Both the position numbers and the translations under genes were made by a program. Positions 1 through 10,400 of a DNA stretch of 64,000 nt are shown one piece after another; the stretch's first letter is position 1, and every line of letters starts with the position of its first letter. The notes under the pieces were generated by a model. The model was given only the letters and a program-made list of their open reading frames with translations, was not told the origin of the DNA and made no database searches. The stretch comes from Undaria pinnatifida. Taxonomy: Eukaryota > Sar > Phaeophyceae > Laminariales > Alariaceae. The stretch is from contig JABAKD010000013.1 of NCBI GenBank assembly GCA_012845835.1, positions 9,241,128 through 9,305,127 of the forward strand. The letters run 5' to 3'.

Positions 1-114
1 CGGGGCCGGGTACGGGCCGGGTCAGGGGATGCGCGCGAGAGACAGACGGAAGGCTTTGCTGACGGCGGCCGTGCTCCCTTATATTCTGGCCAAGCTAGCC
101 GCCGGCCACGAGCG
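1..114 (+). CDS. PEX12: PEX12 internal exon, cut by the window edge
   Basis: The reading frame starts at base 2 and encodes RDRRKALLTAAVLPYILAKL followed by AAGHE. This matches the membrane helix in PEX12 that precedes the long variable loop. The donor is CG|GTGAGC at 115, phase 2. Joining to the exon at 1290 makes an Arg codon and keeps the frame open. Confidence 0.8.
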
Positions 115-3100
115 GTGAGCGATTAAATACCACAATCGTCCAACAGCCTTTACGGTGTTCACACAAAACATGCTAGCTGAAGCATAAAAAAAAATGCGAT
201 TGTTTGCTGGTCTGCGCACCTTTTTTTCAGATTGTCCAAAACGCGCGTCGAAGCCGCGCTCGGGTCGAGCCTTCGCTTGGATTAGGGTTAGGGCTTGAGG
301 TTAAGGTTGGGTTGGGTTGGGTTGGGTTGGGTTGGGTTGGGTTGGGTGGACGCCCTCTCGTAATTTGTAAAAGGAATACATCCAAAAATAGAAACAACAG
401 CTAAAAACCCTAAACAACCATAATAATTTCGGTACTTTATCTGGCATGTTTTTTGTGCTAAGACCCGGTAAAGCCCCCTCCCATCTTTGGCAGGGAGCTA
501 TCTTCTTCGATGCGTGATACGATAGGGGCAAGCAGTAGCAGCAGCAGTAGCAGTAGCAACAGCATGCAGATAGAGCAAAGCAGGAGAACCTTTCCCCTTC
601 CCTCCGTGTTGTTTTGACATCATGTGATTGCTTTCTGTACTCCTTTGTCCACATCATGTCGAGCTCCAGCGGAGTACCTAGCTGACGCTCTGCTTCTGAC
701 TGCGAGTCTGACATCGTACTGTGATTTTTTTTTTACGGTTAGTAAGATCCCAACAGCGTGTCGTCCTCTGCTTCCAGCTGTAAATAGCAATAGAGAGCGG
801 GCGCGTGCTAAGATTTTATTGTTGGCAAAGGTGAGGGGGTGGCTGTGCTTCCCCCCCGGTGAATTACTGCCTCCGTGCCTCCCTGCACCCCCCCAGCGCT
901 TCTGCCGTTTGTGGCTGTTCGTTCTCAGTGTGGTTTCTTTGATGATCGTGTAAGTTTTTCTCGGGGAGATACCAAGCGCACGTCAAATTTCAGCCTAAAC
1001 CGTCCTGACAGCCTGTGTCCTCCCCCCCACCGATACACCGATAGGTATTCATCCGCGGTGGATGGCCCAGGTCATCTAGCTCCTAGAAGTACAGTACAGT
1101 ATGTTCATTTTTGGGGACAAACCGCTTGGATTTTTTTTTGTGTGTGTTTTTTGCGGTGAAATGGCTAATTTAAAATGTCGCTCCTTATTTAGACCATACC
1201 AGGTATGGGTTTCGCTTTGCAGTAGTACGCGGATTAATTAAATATGTCGCTCCTTATCTCCTCTGCATGTTCGTCTTGGCCCTCTCTAGGAGCACAGCGC
1301 CGCAGGCTCATGGGCAGCGATGGAGACAAAGACCGGAAGAAGCCGCGCGGAGTTCGACGAGATATAGCGGTGGCGGTGGCGACGGAGGCGTCGGCGACGG
1401 TGGGAGTACAACAAGGGTAGGGGGGGGTGGTCTAGGCTCGGCTTCGAGAATGGCGAGGGCGGCGGCTAGACGACGGCTTGTCGTCCTCCGATCGTTATTT
1501 TTCCAGGTGCTGTTTTTAGCCCTTCAAGAATTCCACAAAAACGCGCACTAATTTCCAGTAGTTTGCCCCGAAATATGTTGAAGCAGTTACTCTAGAGGTT
1601 GAATCGGCGCCGCGAAACCTAAGTGACTTGGCGCACGTCACTTTGTGCCCGCAGAATATACCGAGGTGTGTTATCCTCAACCCTTCGGGAAGTTCTGCCT
1701 CTTCTGGCGTGACCGCTACGTCGGTCCGCATGGCTATGCATATCTCCTCCGCGCCTCTGACCCCCCCCCCCCTCCCCGTTCATTGGGCGCTGCGAATCCT
1801 TGATAGTTTTGTCTTTTGTTTAGATTCCTAAAACCACGTGTCGCTCTGTCGTGGTGTCCTTCCTCCCCCGCCCCACGGATCCGCTGCTCGCTCAATGTTT
1901 GACCGTCAGCAAACTACGGATGTCCTGTTTTAGTACCCCCCCCCTGGCCTTGCCCGCCGGCCCCCCCACCCCCCCACCCGCCCGCCTACCTGCCCTCTGC
2001 TCAGCTCCCTCCCCTTTCGCCGCCCCCCCGCCCCCCCCTTCATAAACGGCCTCCGTAGGTGTACCCGCTTCTTCGCGCGTCGTACGAAGGTTCGTGTCTG
2101 CTGTACCAGTGGCTCTATCTTTTCCGACGCTCGGCATTTTTTTCGCCCGCGTTAAGACTCACGGGTATGGTCGTACGACGCGCGACAGTGGAAGATTACG
2201 AGGAGGACGCACTAGCGGTGGCAGCGGCGGCGACGAGGACAGCGGCGGCATCTGGAGGTCCCGGAGCAGTGACAGCGAGCGCAGCAGCAGCTAGGGCGAG
2301 TTTGGGGGATGCTGGAGCGGCGGCGGCGGCGGCGGCCGGGGAAGTGGAAGCTAGCGGGGGTGGCGCGGCTGCCGGTGGGGGTGGTGTGGGGGATCGCGTG
2401 ATGCGGTATGCTAGGGTGTTCCTTGTTGCTGCGGTTGTGGGGTTCAAGGTCGTGGAGTGGTGGACAAGGATCGAGGCGCAGGTGATATGGTTGTTCCATC
2501 GTTTGGGGGTGGCACTGGATTATGGCACGGGAGTGGTTGGTTTTGTGTCTTGGGCAAGAGTCTGGACGGGAGGGATGGGGGGCTCTTTTAAGAACATGCG
2601 TTGCCGTAATTTTTGGCCGGGGGGGGTGGGATGGGGTTGGTGTACTCATTTCATGCGCAGGCGTGGCCTTAACACCGTAGACCCTTGTATGCCTACAACG
2701 CCGGGACGGAGCACGTCGGAATTTCACAGACCAGGCATGCATCGCGTGAACCAAGCGGGATGCGCCGTGAGGTGTTCGGCGAATTGCATGAAAGGGGAGC
2801 TGCACCCTACTGAAAGCCGCTTGTGATTTGAACTTGGGCACCTTGTGCGTGCTTTGTTGCTTATGGATGATAGCTTCGAAGAACTTGATTTGTTTTTTTC
2901 CGGTGTTGGAAGGAAGGGGTAGTGTCGTCGTGAAGTCTTTGAGTCTTGGTTGCGTTATGTTCGTGTCGGCCGGTAAAGGCATCGGAGCGGGTGGTGTCTG
3001 CCCCATGGTGTATTTGCATTTTTGTGCGTCATTCCTGAGTAACTAACTCTGGCCGTCGAGCGAGATCGAAAACCCGGCTCGCATGCCATTGGGCGCCGTT

Positions 3101-4917
3101 CCTGTCGCCGTCGCTGGATTTGTTGCGATTGGCTTGCGATAGAAGTGGGGGCTCTTGCGTTTGTCACTTCGTTCTTTTTTTGTTTCACCTCTGTACTGCT
3201 TCAAAAGCCATTCCACGCTACAGTGGGGGGGCTTATATAAGGCGGTATAGCGCGAAGGGATTTCGGCCGCCCTATATAGGGAGGCCGGCCTGTTCGGCTA
3301 GGCAGTTGTGGTCAGAGTTACAGTGGTGCCAACGGATTTCAACCGCGTTATATCGATTGGCCGCCTTATTGTAACCGCCCTAGATAGGCCCCACTCCTGT
3401 ACACGAGTAATTCCAACTAGTTTTGTCCCCACAAACACGGGTGCAGCGTTGGAAGGCGTTAAGTGGCCGGGTCGGGGAGAGGTTGTCGTTTTTAGGACAT
3501 GTTTTTTCTTTTCTCTGGATTTTCTCGCTCTCCTCTCGGTCTTTCGCCCCCGCGCTCCATTTGCACTACTTGAAGCCGCGCGTCAGTTTCGCTGACGGCA
3601 GCCAGCTTGCGCTGCTTGCCCTTGTAGCTCCCCAAACAAAAACCCTAGACCCAGGCAGCTAGTTAACCCTTTCTTCAGTACAACTGCCAAAACATCCCAT
3701 GTTAATTTCAAGTAGTTTGTCTCGTATCATGTCATTCCACGGTAGATTTTTGTAGTTTTTGGGTGGCGTGTTTTCTGGTAATGCTACTTGTTACGGTTGA
3801 GCTCCTCACGTGAGGACCTACCGGACAGTCTGATGTGCTGATGAGTACGTTTGGTTCAGGACTAGCGCATATGGTAGGTTTTTGTTGGCCGGATTGCGCG
3901 TTTTGAATGCCTTCTTCGATTTTTGATGTATGCTTCGGGTGAATTTTTGAGCAGAGCTCCTCGCGTTTAGGGGCTCAGAAACTTCCGCAGGCACCCTTGC
4001 CGAGGGATGACTCGTATGGTGTGGTTCTCAAAGGGTTAACTGTTTTAGTACTGGGTCCACGGTTTTTGGGGACGAATGACTTCGAATTAGTGTGGGGTAA
4101 TTTTTCAGATCTTTTCACGGGTCGGGTTGACCCCTTCCCGCGGGTCGGACCGGGTCAGGGTGAGCCGACCCCGACTCGTGAGATTTGAAAGCCTCCTGAC
4201 CCGACGCGATCCGACTCGTGAAATTTTCCGAAATCCCCTGGCCCCAACCCGGCTCGACCCGCGAGGTTTTGAACGCCTCGTGATTCGACGCGCGGGCCTG
4301 GTTATGACCCTTGAAATGCCCTGAAAAAATGCAGTTCCAGAAGGGTCAAGTGGCGTGGATTCATTATCAACATGGTGTAGCCGTAGTTAGGAACTCGTGC
4401 AGCAGGATATGTATATGTATATATATTGTTTCGTCAACTTATGTGCGTTTGGTTGGCGCTCGTTGGGGGCCGCTTTTGGGCAACTCGAAAGGGGGTGTCC
4501 TTTCCTTTTTTTGTTGCTTGCGCCGTCAAAATTAGAAACTCGCTGTAGCAAGTCTGCCCCGTGAACCCCAAACTCCCTGCCTTTATCGCGTCTTCCCAAT
4601 TGCGCCAGGAGGGTTCGTCATGGAGAAGATCCCAGTTGCCGCCGCCACCGCCCCCCCCGCAGCCTCCGCTAGCCGCGGCCGGAGGGTGCGGAGTTCCAGC
4701 GGACTCTGGGGCGTGCCCTGCGTGCGGGGGCGCGCGCGTAAACGCCACCCTGTGCGCCCCTTCTGGCTTCGTGTTTTGCTACCGGTGTTTGTCCGGACAC
4801 GTTCGGGAGCACGGGGAGTGCCCAGTTACCGGGTTGGCGTGTGGGGAGGAGGGGATCGTTCGTCTTTTTGACGACGAGGGGGTGGTGGGAGGAGGAGGAG
4901 GGGGAGGGGGAGCGTAG
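1..4917 (+). CDS. PEX12: PEX12 (peroxin-12), 5'-truncated, four exons visible
   Basis: Peroxisomal membrane RING-type E3 subunit that acts with PEX2 and PEX10 in ubiquitin-dependent recycling of the import receptor PEX5. The coding parts seen are 1-114, 1290-1506, 2059-2481 and 4636-4917; all junctions are GT-AG and phases match (2, 0, 0). Family landmarks appear in order: a hydrophobic helix (LLTAAVLPYILAKL), a RRRLVVLRSLFFQ/VYPLLRASYEG junction, a segment ending VVEWW like the PEX12 transmembrane segment that ends in a WW pair, a proline-rich linker, and the C-terminal RING with CPAC, FVFCYRC, VREHG and CPVTG. The N-terminal part lies left of the window. Odd points: an Ala/Gly-rich insert between the YEED motif and the last membrane helix, and a short poly-Gly tail after the RING. 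It is convergent with the TTLL gene. The family assignment rests on recognised motifs and was not checked by search. Confidence 0.93.
115..1289 (+). other. PEX12 intron with GGGTT repeat
   Basis: The first visible intron, GTGAGC to CTCTCTAG. It holds about eight tandem GGGTT units at 302-346 next to a GGGTTAGGG-like stretch, a GCAGTA microsatellite near 532-560, and T/C-rich low-complexity DNA. No exon is convincing on either strand. Confidence 0.7.
1290..1506 (+). CDS. PEX12: PEX12 exon with Gly-rich loop
   Basis: The acceptor is CTCTCTAG|G and the donor CCAG|GTGCTG. The exon enters in phase 2 and leaves in phase 0. It encodes a polar Gly-rich loop that ends RRRLVVLRSLFFQ, which continues directly into VYPLLRASYEG of the next exon, as in plant PEX12. 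The Gly-rich middle is lineage-specific. Confidence 0.8.
2059..2481 (+). CDS. PEX12: PEX12 exon: YQWLYLF region, Ala/Gly insert, last membrane helix
   Basis: The acceptor is CTCCGTAG|GTG and the donor GCGCAG|GTGATA, phase 0 at both ends, 141 codons. It begins VYPLLRASYEG and SCLLYQWLYLF, the conserved helical part of PEX12. A stretch of about 70 residues made mostly of Ala and Gly follows, then the hydrophobic ARVFLVAAVVGFKVVEWW. Confidence 0.88.
3219..3402. mobile_element. AAGGCGGT-family element, diverged copy
   Basis: The ends are ACAGTGGGG and CCCCACTCCTGT in inverse, with interior ATATAAGGCGGTAT and GGCCGCCTTATTG. In the last PEX12 intron. Confidence 0.5.
4105..4330. mobile_element. GGGTC-family element copy, diverged
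   Basis: It starts CTTTTCACGGGTCGGG, has several CGACCCG/CGGGTC motifs and ends ATGACCCTTGAAATGCCC. Located in the last PEX12 intron. Confidence 0.5.
4636..4917 (+). CDS. PEX12: PEX12 last exon: proline-rich linker and RING domain
   Basis: The acceptor is GATCCCAG|TTG, phase 0, and the stop is TAG at 4915-4917. A run of prolines is followed by CPACGGARVNAT, SGFVFCYRC, HVREHGECPVTG and IVRLF. This is the PEX12-type RING, which has fewer zinc ligands than a canonical RING. A poly-Gly tail follows where other family members simply end. Confidence 0.95.
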   Translation: MPPPPPPPQPPLAAAGGCGVPADSGACPACGGARVNATLCAPSGFVFCYRCLSGHVREHGECPVTGLACGEEGIVRLFDDEGVVGGGGGGGGA

Positions 4918-6729
4918 TTTCGGTGTTGTTTTTGCGGAGTTGTATTGCTAGCGAATGCAGAAAAAATTACGATCGTTCTTGTAAAAAAAGTCACGGTTCG
5001 TGACATTTGAGAAAAAATGGCGTTATACGTGGGTCACTTATTTTGAAAGTTTAATAAATAATCGCGGGAATTTGTCACGAAGTGTGGCATCCGTTCTTAT
5101 GGCATTCTTCAGAGCTGTTCCTGATAACTATGGCGATTCCTGATATAACTGCCACGATTGAAACCAAAGTGGTGCGGTTTCTTGTCACAACTCGTGAGAT
5201 TTTTTTGTTTCCGTTGGGAATGAAAGACCCTTCGTAGCAAGGGAGTCGGACGAGCTACTATGTATGCGAAGCGTATAACGGTGCCTTTCGTCGTTGTGTT
5301 TGGATGTTTCCCCCGGCTGAGACGCTTGCTGGCAACGATATCAGAAAACAGGACTCCACCCCTTGCAGTTTTGCCTTGATTTGCCTTGACGGAGATACTA
5401 GGTTTTAATGTAGCCAACCCATGCAATTTTGCCTTAACTTGTCGCCCTGACGGATGCCAAACTACTAGGTTTTAGTGTAGAGCTCTCCGCTCTACGCTCT
5501 TGACCGGTGCACGTTTCCCTTGGCTCGCATGCCTCTTGTCATATTTATTTTCTCGCTGGGGCACTAGGTTGCCCAAGCGTTGCCACTGCTGTGGTGTCTG
5601 GGTCGGGGGCGGGGCTGTGTGTTTGGCGCGTGAAGCGGAGGGTGTTGCGGTGCTCGTGTGCTGTGTGCTCTGTGCTGTCTGCGTTTTTTTGGTGTTGGTT
5701 GCTGTTGCTGTGCGGCTGTGTTCGCTCCATTGATTAGGGGCAAAAATATCTGGGCTTTTCGTGGGTCTTTTGACTCGATCCGGGGATCGGATCTGGAATT
5801 TTTCAAAATCTCGCGGTTCGGTTTGGGTTCGGTCGGGTCGGATCAGGAGGTGTTCAAATCTCATGGGTCGGGTCGGACCACCTTGACCCGACCCGACCCA
5901 ACCCGTCAACGGTGACCAGACCGGTGAGAACAACTGACTGGAAAATATCGGTTGCCAGCACTCTGCCCTTTGACGAACAGCCGTCAAAGGAAATCGCCAC
6001 GCTAACAATGTAGTCTATATGAACTTGAAGTATCAAGAGACCTTGACGGGTCAAGGTTAAACCGCCAACCGACGTCTTTGCTCAGGGGTGCCCCGAGCAT
6101 GTTCCCCGCGAAGGCGTGTCTCTCACAGTGGTGATTTGCGTAAGAACGCTACCGGATGGTTTTGAACGGTGTAGAGAGGAGGGGGAGTTTGAGCACTGGT
6201 GCGGCGACTAGAAGCGATGGAAGAAATTGGTCTCGCTGTTCCACAACTCACACCTTTTTTCGATACCTTATACAGTAACTGCAAGCGCGACCGACGGCGC
6301 GACCGACCGAGCGACGCGCGAGCGACCGGGCGACCGAGCGAGCGACGACGGCGGCCCGAGGCCGCCCAACTAGGACTCGAGCGACTAGGTCGATCGTCCG
6401 AGCACGTATGTGTGAGTGCTGCTGCCACTGTCTTGTGGCAAAGAATATATCAGAAATAAGTAAATAAAGCCATCGCTTCACGCGAACGGTAATTTCAATC
6501 GACGCGATCGATGTCGCCGGTAGTTCCAGCTCGACTCGCCTTAATTCGATCCCCATTATTGTCTTGGAGTCTCTATTTCCTAATTGTTCCCAGGCACATG
6601 ATATCATACAAGAGAAAGAAACTAGTATGTATGAGCTACGCAGCACAACCTCTGCGCATTGCGCATACGTACGTACGGTCTGCTACTCGTCGTATAGTTT
6701 ACACCGGTACAGTTTTGGTTTGGTCGTCC
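4918..6729. other. Convergent intergenic spacer between PEX12 and TTLL stops
   Basis: No gene is seen. It holds two diverged direct copies of a TTTTGCCTT-CTAGGTTTTA segment (about 5365-5480), a degenerate GGGTC-type element (about 5748-5925) and a GCGAC/GCGAG low-complexity run (about 6285-6390). Both 3' UTRs must lie here. Confidence 0.7.
5748..5925. mobile_element. GGGTC-family element copy, diverged
   Basis: It starts GGGCTTTTCGTGGGTC and has an interior GGGTCGGGTCGGAT block. The right end is poorly preserved. Located in the convergent spacer. Confidence 0.45.
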
Positions 6730-7306
6730 TCACAGCTTGACGGCATGGGACGACGTTCGTGTGGGCTTTGAAATCTGAATGCCCTTCAACGACAAATCCG
6801 TCCCGAAGGATGCAATGGGAAATGGAACAAATTCTCCCTTGTACAAAAGCCTCCACAGTCCGGTGTCGGGGGCTCTGTCTGTGTCGGGTGCTTTTGCCTC
6901 CCCCGGCCTCCCCTCCCCTCCCCCGTTCCCTTCGTGCCCACCGCCGCCACCACCACCATTACCGCCACCACCACCACCGCTACCACCACCACAACTAGCC
7001 GACTCGGCGTCATCGTCTTGAGCTGGTTTGGTATTGTCTTCGGACCCGCTCTTGCCCCCGTCGGTGCTTTTGATTCCCCCTGGTAGCGCTGAAGTTTTGG
7101 CCGGCGACGGTGCTGAAGCGTTTCCTGTTGATGTTGCTGAAGTTTTTGCTGATGCTGATGGCGTGGCTGTTATGCTGGCCGAAGAAGTAGCTCCCGGCTG
7201 ATCGCCAACAATATTGCCTGCCCTTATGGCCGCCGCCGCCGCCGCTCCCGCCACTGGCGGTATCGCTGGTGATACCACTGGACATACCACTGCTGGCGCC
7301 GCCGGT

Positions 7307-7337
<31 letters not shown>

Positions 7338-7455
7338 CCGAGGTGGAGGTGGTGGCTGCCGATGGTCTCTTCCTACGGCTGGCCTCCCAAGCGGGCAAAT
7401 CGATGGTGACTTTCAGGAGGTCCGTGAGAGCATCCTGCACGTATTGCTCCGTGAC
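6730..7455 (-). CDS. TTLL3: TTLL last exon: C-terminal tail
   Basis: The acceptor is GATTTCAG|GTC; 241 codons follow to the stop at 6730-6732. It starts [20 protein letters not shown], continues through a (CAG)n-encoded Gln run (about 7313-7340), an Ala/Ser-rich stretch and a Gly-rich stretch, and ends with the TTLL3-like [16 protein letters not shown] and LSLKGIQI. The homopolymer-rich middle is not conserved; the two ends are. Confidence 0.92.
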
Positions 7456-10400
7456 CTGAAATCGGAATGGGATCGATAGCCGTCAATAGCGATCAGGTCG
7501 AGCATGATAGGGCAGGGGGGCGGGGCGTGAGGCACAGGGAGGGCGGGTGGGGAGGGTCAGCACGTTGTTAGTATACTTCACGAGGCAGATAAAGAGTTGT
7601 AGGGGGAGATGTTGAAAAATATTTAATGATGCTAGTACTAAGTTCAAGACAATTAGCAACTTCGAAGGAGACGACATGTAGTCGTCACCAGTCCAGTGAG
7701 AGGGTGTACCTTAATCAGAGAACACTAACACTATCGCTATTGCAGAAGGGGTTTAGATGCTCCTGCGCTTCGATCAATGCAGCAATCGCTATAGATCTAC
7801 GCAGCAATATATATACATGTATGTACCGGGTGTACACGAAAGGCAACCAAATGCTCTTGTTCGTCCGAACCCACAACATCACGGGAAAATAGACAGGACG
7901 AAGGACGAATTTGTCACGGCTTTTCACGGATCAAGACTAGACTCGCGGGTCGGGGCGGGATACTTTCAAACCTCGCGGGTCGATTCCGTTGGGGTCAGGA
8001 ATGTTCGAAAATCTCACGGGCCGGGTCGCGTCGGGTCGCGTCGCGTCGGGTCGGGTCGGGTCGGGTCGGGTCGGGTCGGGTCGGGTCGGGTCGGGTCGGG
8101 TCGGGTCGGGTCGGGTCGGGTCGGGTCGGGTCGGGTCGGGTCGGGTCGGGTCGGGTCGGGTCGGGTCGGGTCGGGTCGGGTCGGGTCGGGTCGGGTCGGG
8201 TCGGGTCGCGTCGGGTCGGGTCGGGTCGGGTCGGGTCGGGTCGGGTCGGGTCGGGTCGGGTCGGGTCGGGTCGGGTCGGGTCGGGTCGGGTCGGGTCGGG
8301 TCGGGTCGGGTCGGGTCGGGTCGGGTCGGGTCGGGTCGGGTCGGGTCGGGTCGGGTCGGGTCGGGTCGGGTCGGGTCGGGTCGGGTCGGGTCGGGTCGGG
8401 TCGGGTCGGGTCGGGTCGGGTCGGGTCGGGTCGGGTCGGGTCGGGTCGGGTCGGGTCGGGTCAGGTTAGGTCGAGTCACCCTGACCCGACTCGTCCCGCG
8501 AGAAGAGACCCGACCCGTGAAAGAAGCCCCGGCATTTTGCGCCGGACGAATTGGAAGTTTCCCCCACCTTTGTGCTGTAGTCACAGGCGGGGCTGGAGTT
8601 AATCTCGATGAGCCACGGCCTAAACTGATCGTCCACCATGAAGTCATACCCGTAGAGCTCCCAGGAGTTCTTGCGGTGCTCCACCAGGTCCTGTGGCAAC
8701 AACGGGCGACAAAAACAACCATTTGCATATCGGACAGATCACCATCTAGATCATCTACACAATCTAAATCCTATGTCTATTGGTCGTTCTGATATGTCAT
8801 ACAGGCTGGTTCAAGTTCAAAAAAGACAAATTGTGTCCCCCACGAATGCTGCTCGCAATATCTAGTCAAAGAGTGAATATTAATATTTGGTACCACGCTG
8901 GCCCCCATGACCAGTGGAAGAGGGTGACACGGCCATTTTTTTTTACCGGCCTCGGGCTGTCTCTAGGAACAAAACCCGTATCCACCAATGACAGACCTTC
9001 AATTTTTTCAATAATATTCAGGATTTTTCCCAGCGGGGGCGAAACAACAAATTGCGCCGCATTTTGCACGATCCGGTTGGACGTACTCCAAGGCATGTTT
9101 GTAGAATTTTTCGCGCAAAAAACCGAAGATCTGACCTGCCTAAGTTCAACTTGAGCAGGATCTAGCGAAAACACTGGATCCTACACTAAAACCAAGTCAT
9201 TTGAAGGAAATAAGGTATCTTACTCATTTATTGCGCACAAACGTCCAAATGTCCACGCCGTTTTTGCGAGATAGACCCTGAAATTTTGCACGTGTTCTAC
9301 ATGCCCATCCCGAGGCCTGACCCGCGGAGGTTTTTCCGTTTGATTTTTTGTCGCCACAAAAACATTGGGCTAAGGTGGTCCACAATTTCCGAAAAACCTT
9401 AAATGACAAAAAAACATGAAAAAAAAAGACAAAAAACATCGGGTGAGGTGTTCGCAAGGGCGCATAGGAGACGGGTGCAAATATTCACGGTCTGAATAAA
9501 AAAACGGCGTAGACATTCGCAGGGGAATAAGTTCGGGTTTTTTAACGTGAACCAGCCTGTATGTTGTACAGGATCTGTGGTGCAGATCGTACGGCGCCCA
9601 CCCGGCACCACGACCAAAGCCAAGCAGATCATACAGAACATGGGTCTACGCACGTTGAAGGCCATAGACACTGAATGGGTATCTAGTGTATCCGCGGTGT
9701 GCGCATTCCCTGTTGATAGTTATCAGCTGTGGGTCTCGCTTCCCGTACAGGGGCTCCTTCGTTTCTTTCCCGCATTTGTTTTCGATTCAAGTTCAACGCT
9801 GCTGTGCACCCATTGTTTTGATTTCCCATTTTTTTCCTGGTTCTTGCAGTGTATCACCTCCACTTACAATTCGTCGACAGCAAAGTATCAACTCTCTATA
9901 CATACGTCGGTAGTAAAGAAAAAAAAAATGGAGTTATTCCGTCTGGCACTACCGAAATTTGGAAATAAATATGGTTAGAAAGTAAGATCTGCGCGAAAAG
10001 CGAACCGAAAGTGGTTCGATTTAAATCATTTACAGACAGACGCTATCTGTTGAAGAAGGATGACTGAACAAATCGGCGTGTGCTTCAAGTTTTGGACGCT
10101 CTTTGCTAGTCTGATTCACCATTAGACAGAACAAGGTATATACAGGATTGCCATTATTATACAGAAAACGGAAGATAGTTCCGTTTTCGCGCCAGTTGAC
10201 GGTGTAGGGGAACCTATCACAGAAGTCATGGATACTGTAATAAAAATTTTGCTTGGTAAACGTAAAATGAAAAATTATCCACGTAGTAGCTGGCGAAGCA
10301 GTGGTTTGTCGGGGGCTGTTTTTTCTATTTTTTAAAAAAATGCAAAATGTGATCGTATTCATGAATGAGTCGACGCGACGATGTTCCCCACCTGAGCACA

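Larger units (their letters stand above)
2482..4635 (+). other. PEX12 last intron, filled with dispersed repeats
   Basis: It contains, in order: a poly-G-linked copy of the CGGGACGGAGCACGTCGG repeat (about 2620-2790), an AAGGCGGT element (about 3219-3402), a copy of the GAGCTCCTCA/TTGCGCG repeat (about 3785-4020) and a GGGTC-rich element (about 4105-4330). Other copies of all four lie in the TTLL introns. Confidence 0.65.
7456..8567 (-). other. Last TTLL intron, with GGGTC array
   Basis: GT-AG intron of 1,112 bp. About 600 bp of it is one GGGTC-rich element with inverted ends (7918-8530). The rest is unique AT-rich sequence. Confidence 0.85.

Noticed and set aside
302-346. Telomere-like GGGTTAGGG/GGGTT stretch in the PEX12 intron
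   Set aside because: The unit is GGGTT, not a telomeric heptamer or hexamer, and it lies inside a gene; treated as a simple repeat.
7757-8728. Long frames on both strands (GRVGS- and DPTRP-type repeats)
   Set aside because: Products of the GGGTC pentamer array, which has no stop in any frame; the segment lies in an intron between two confirmed exons.
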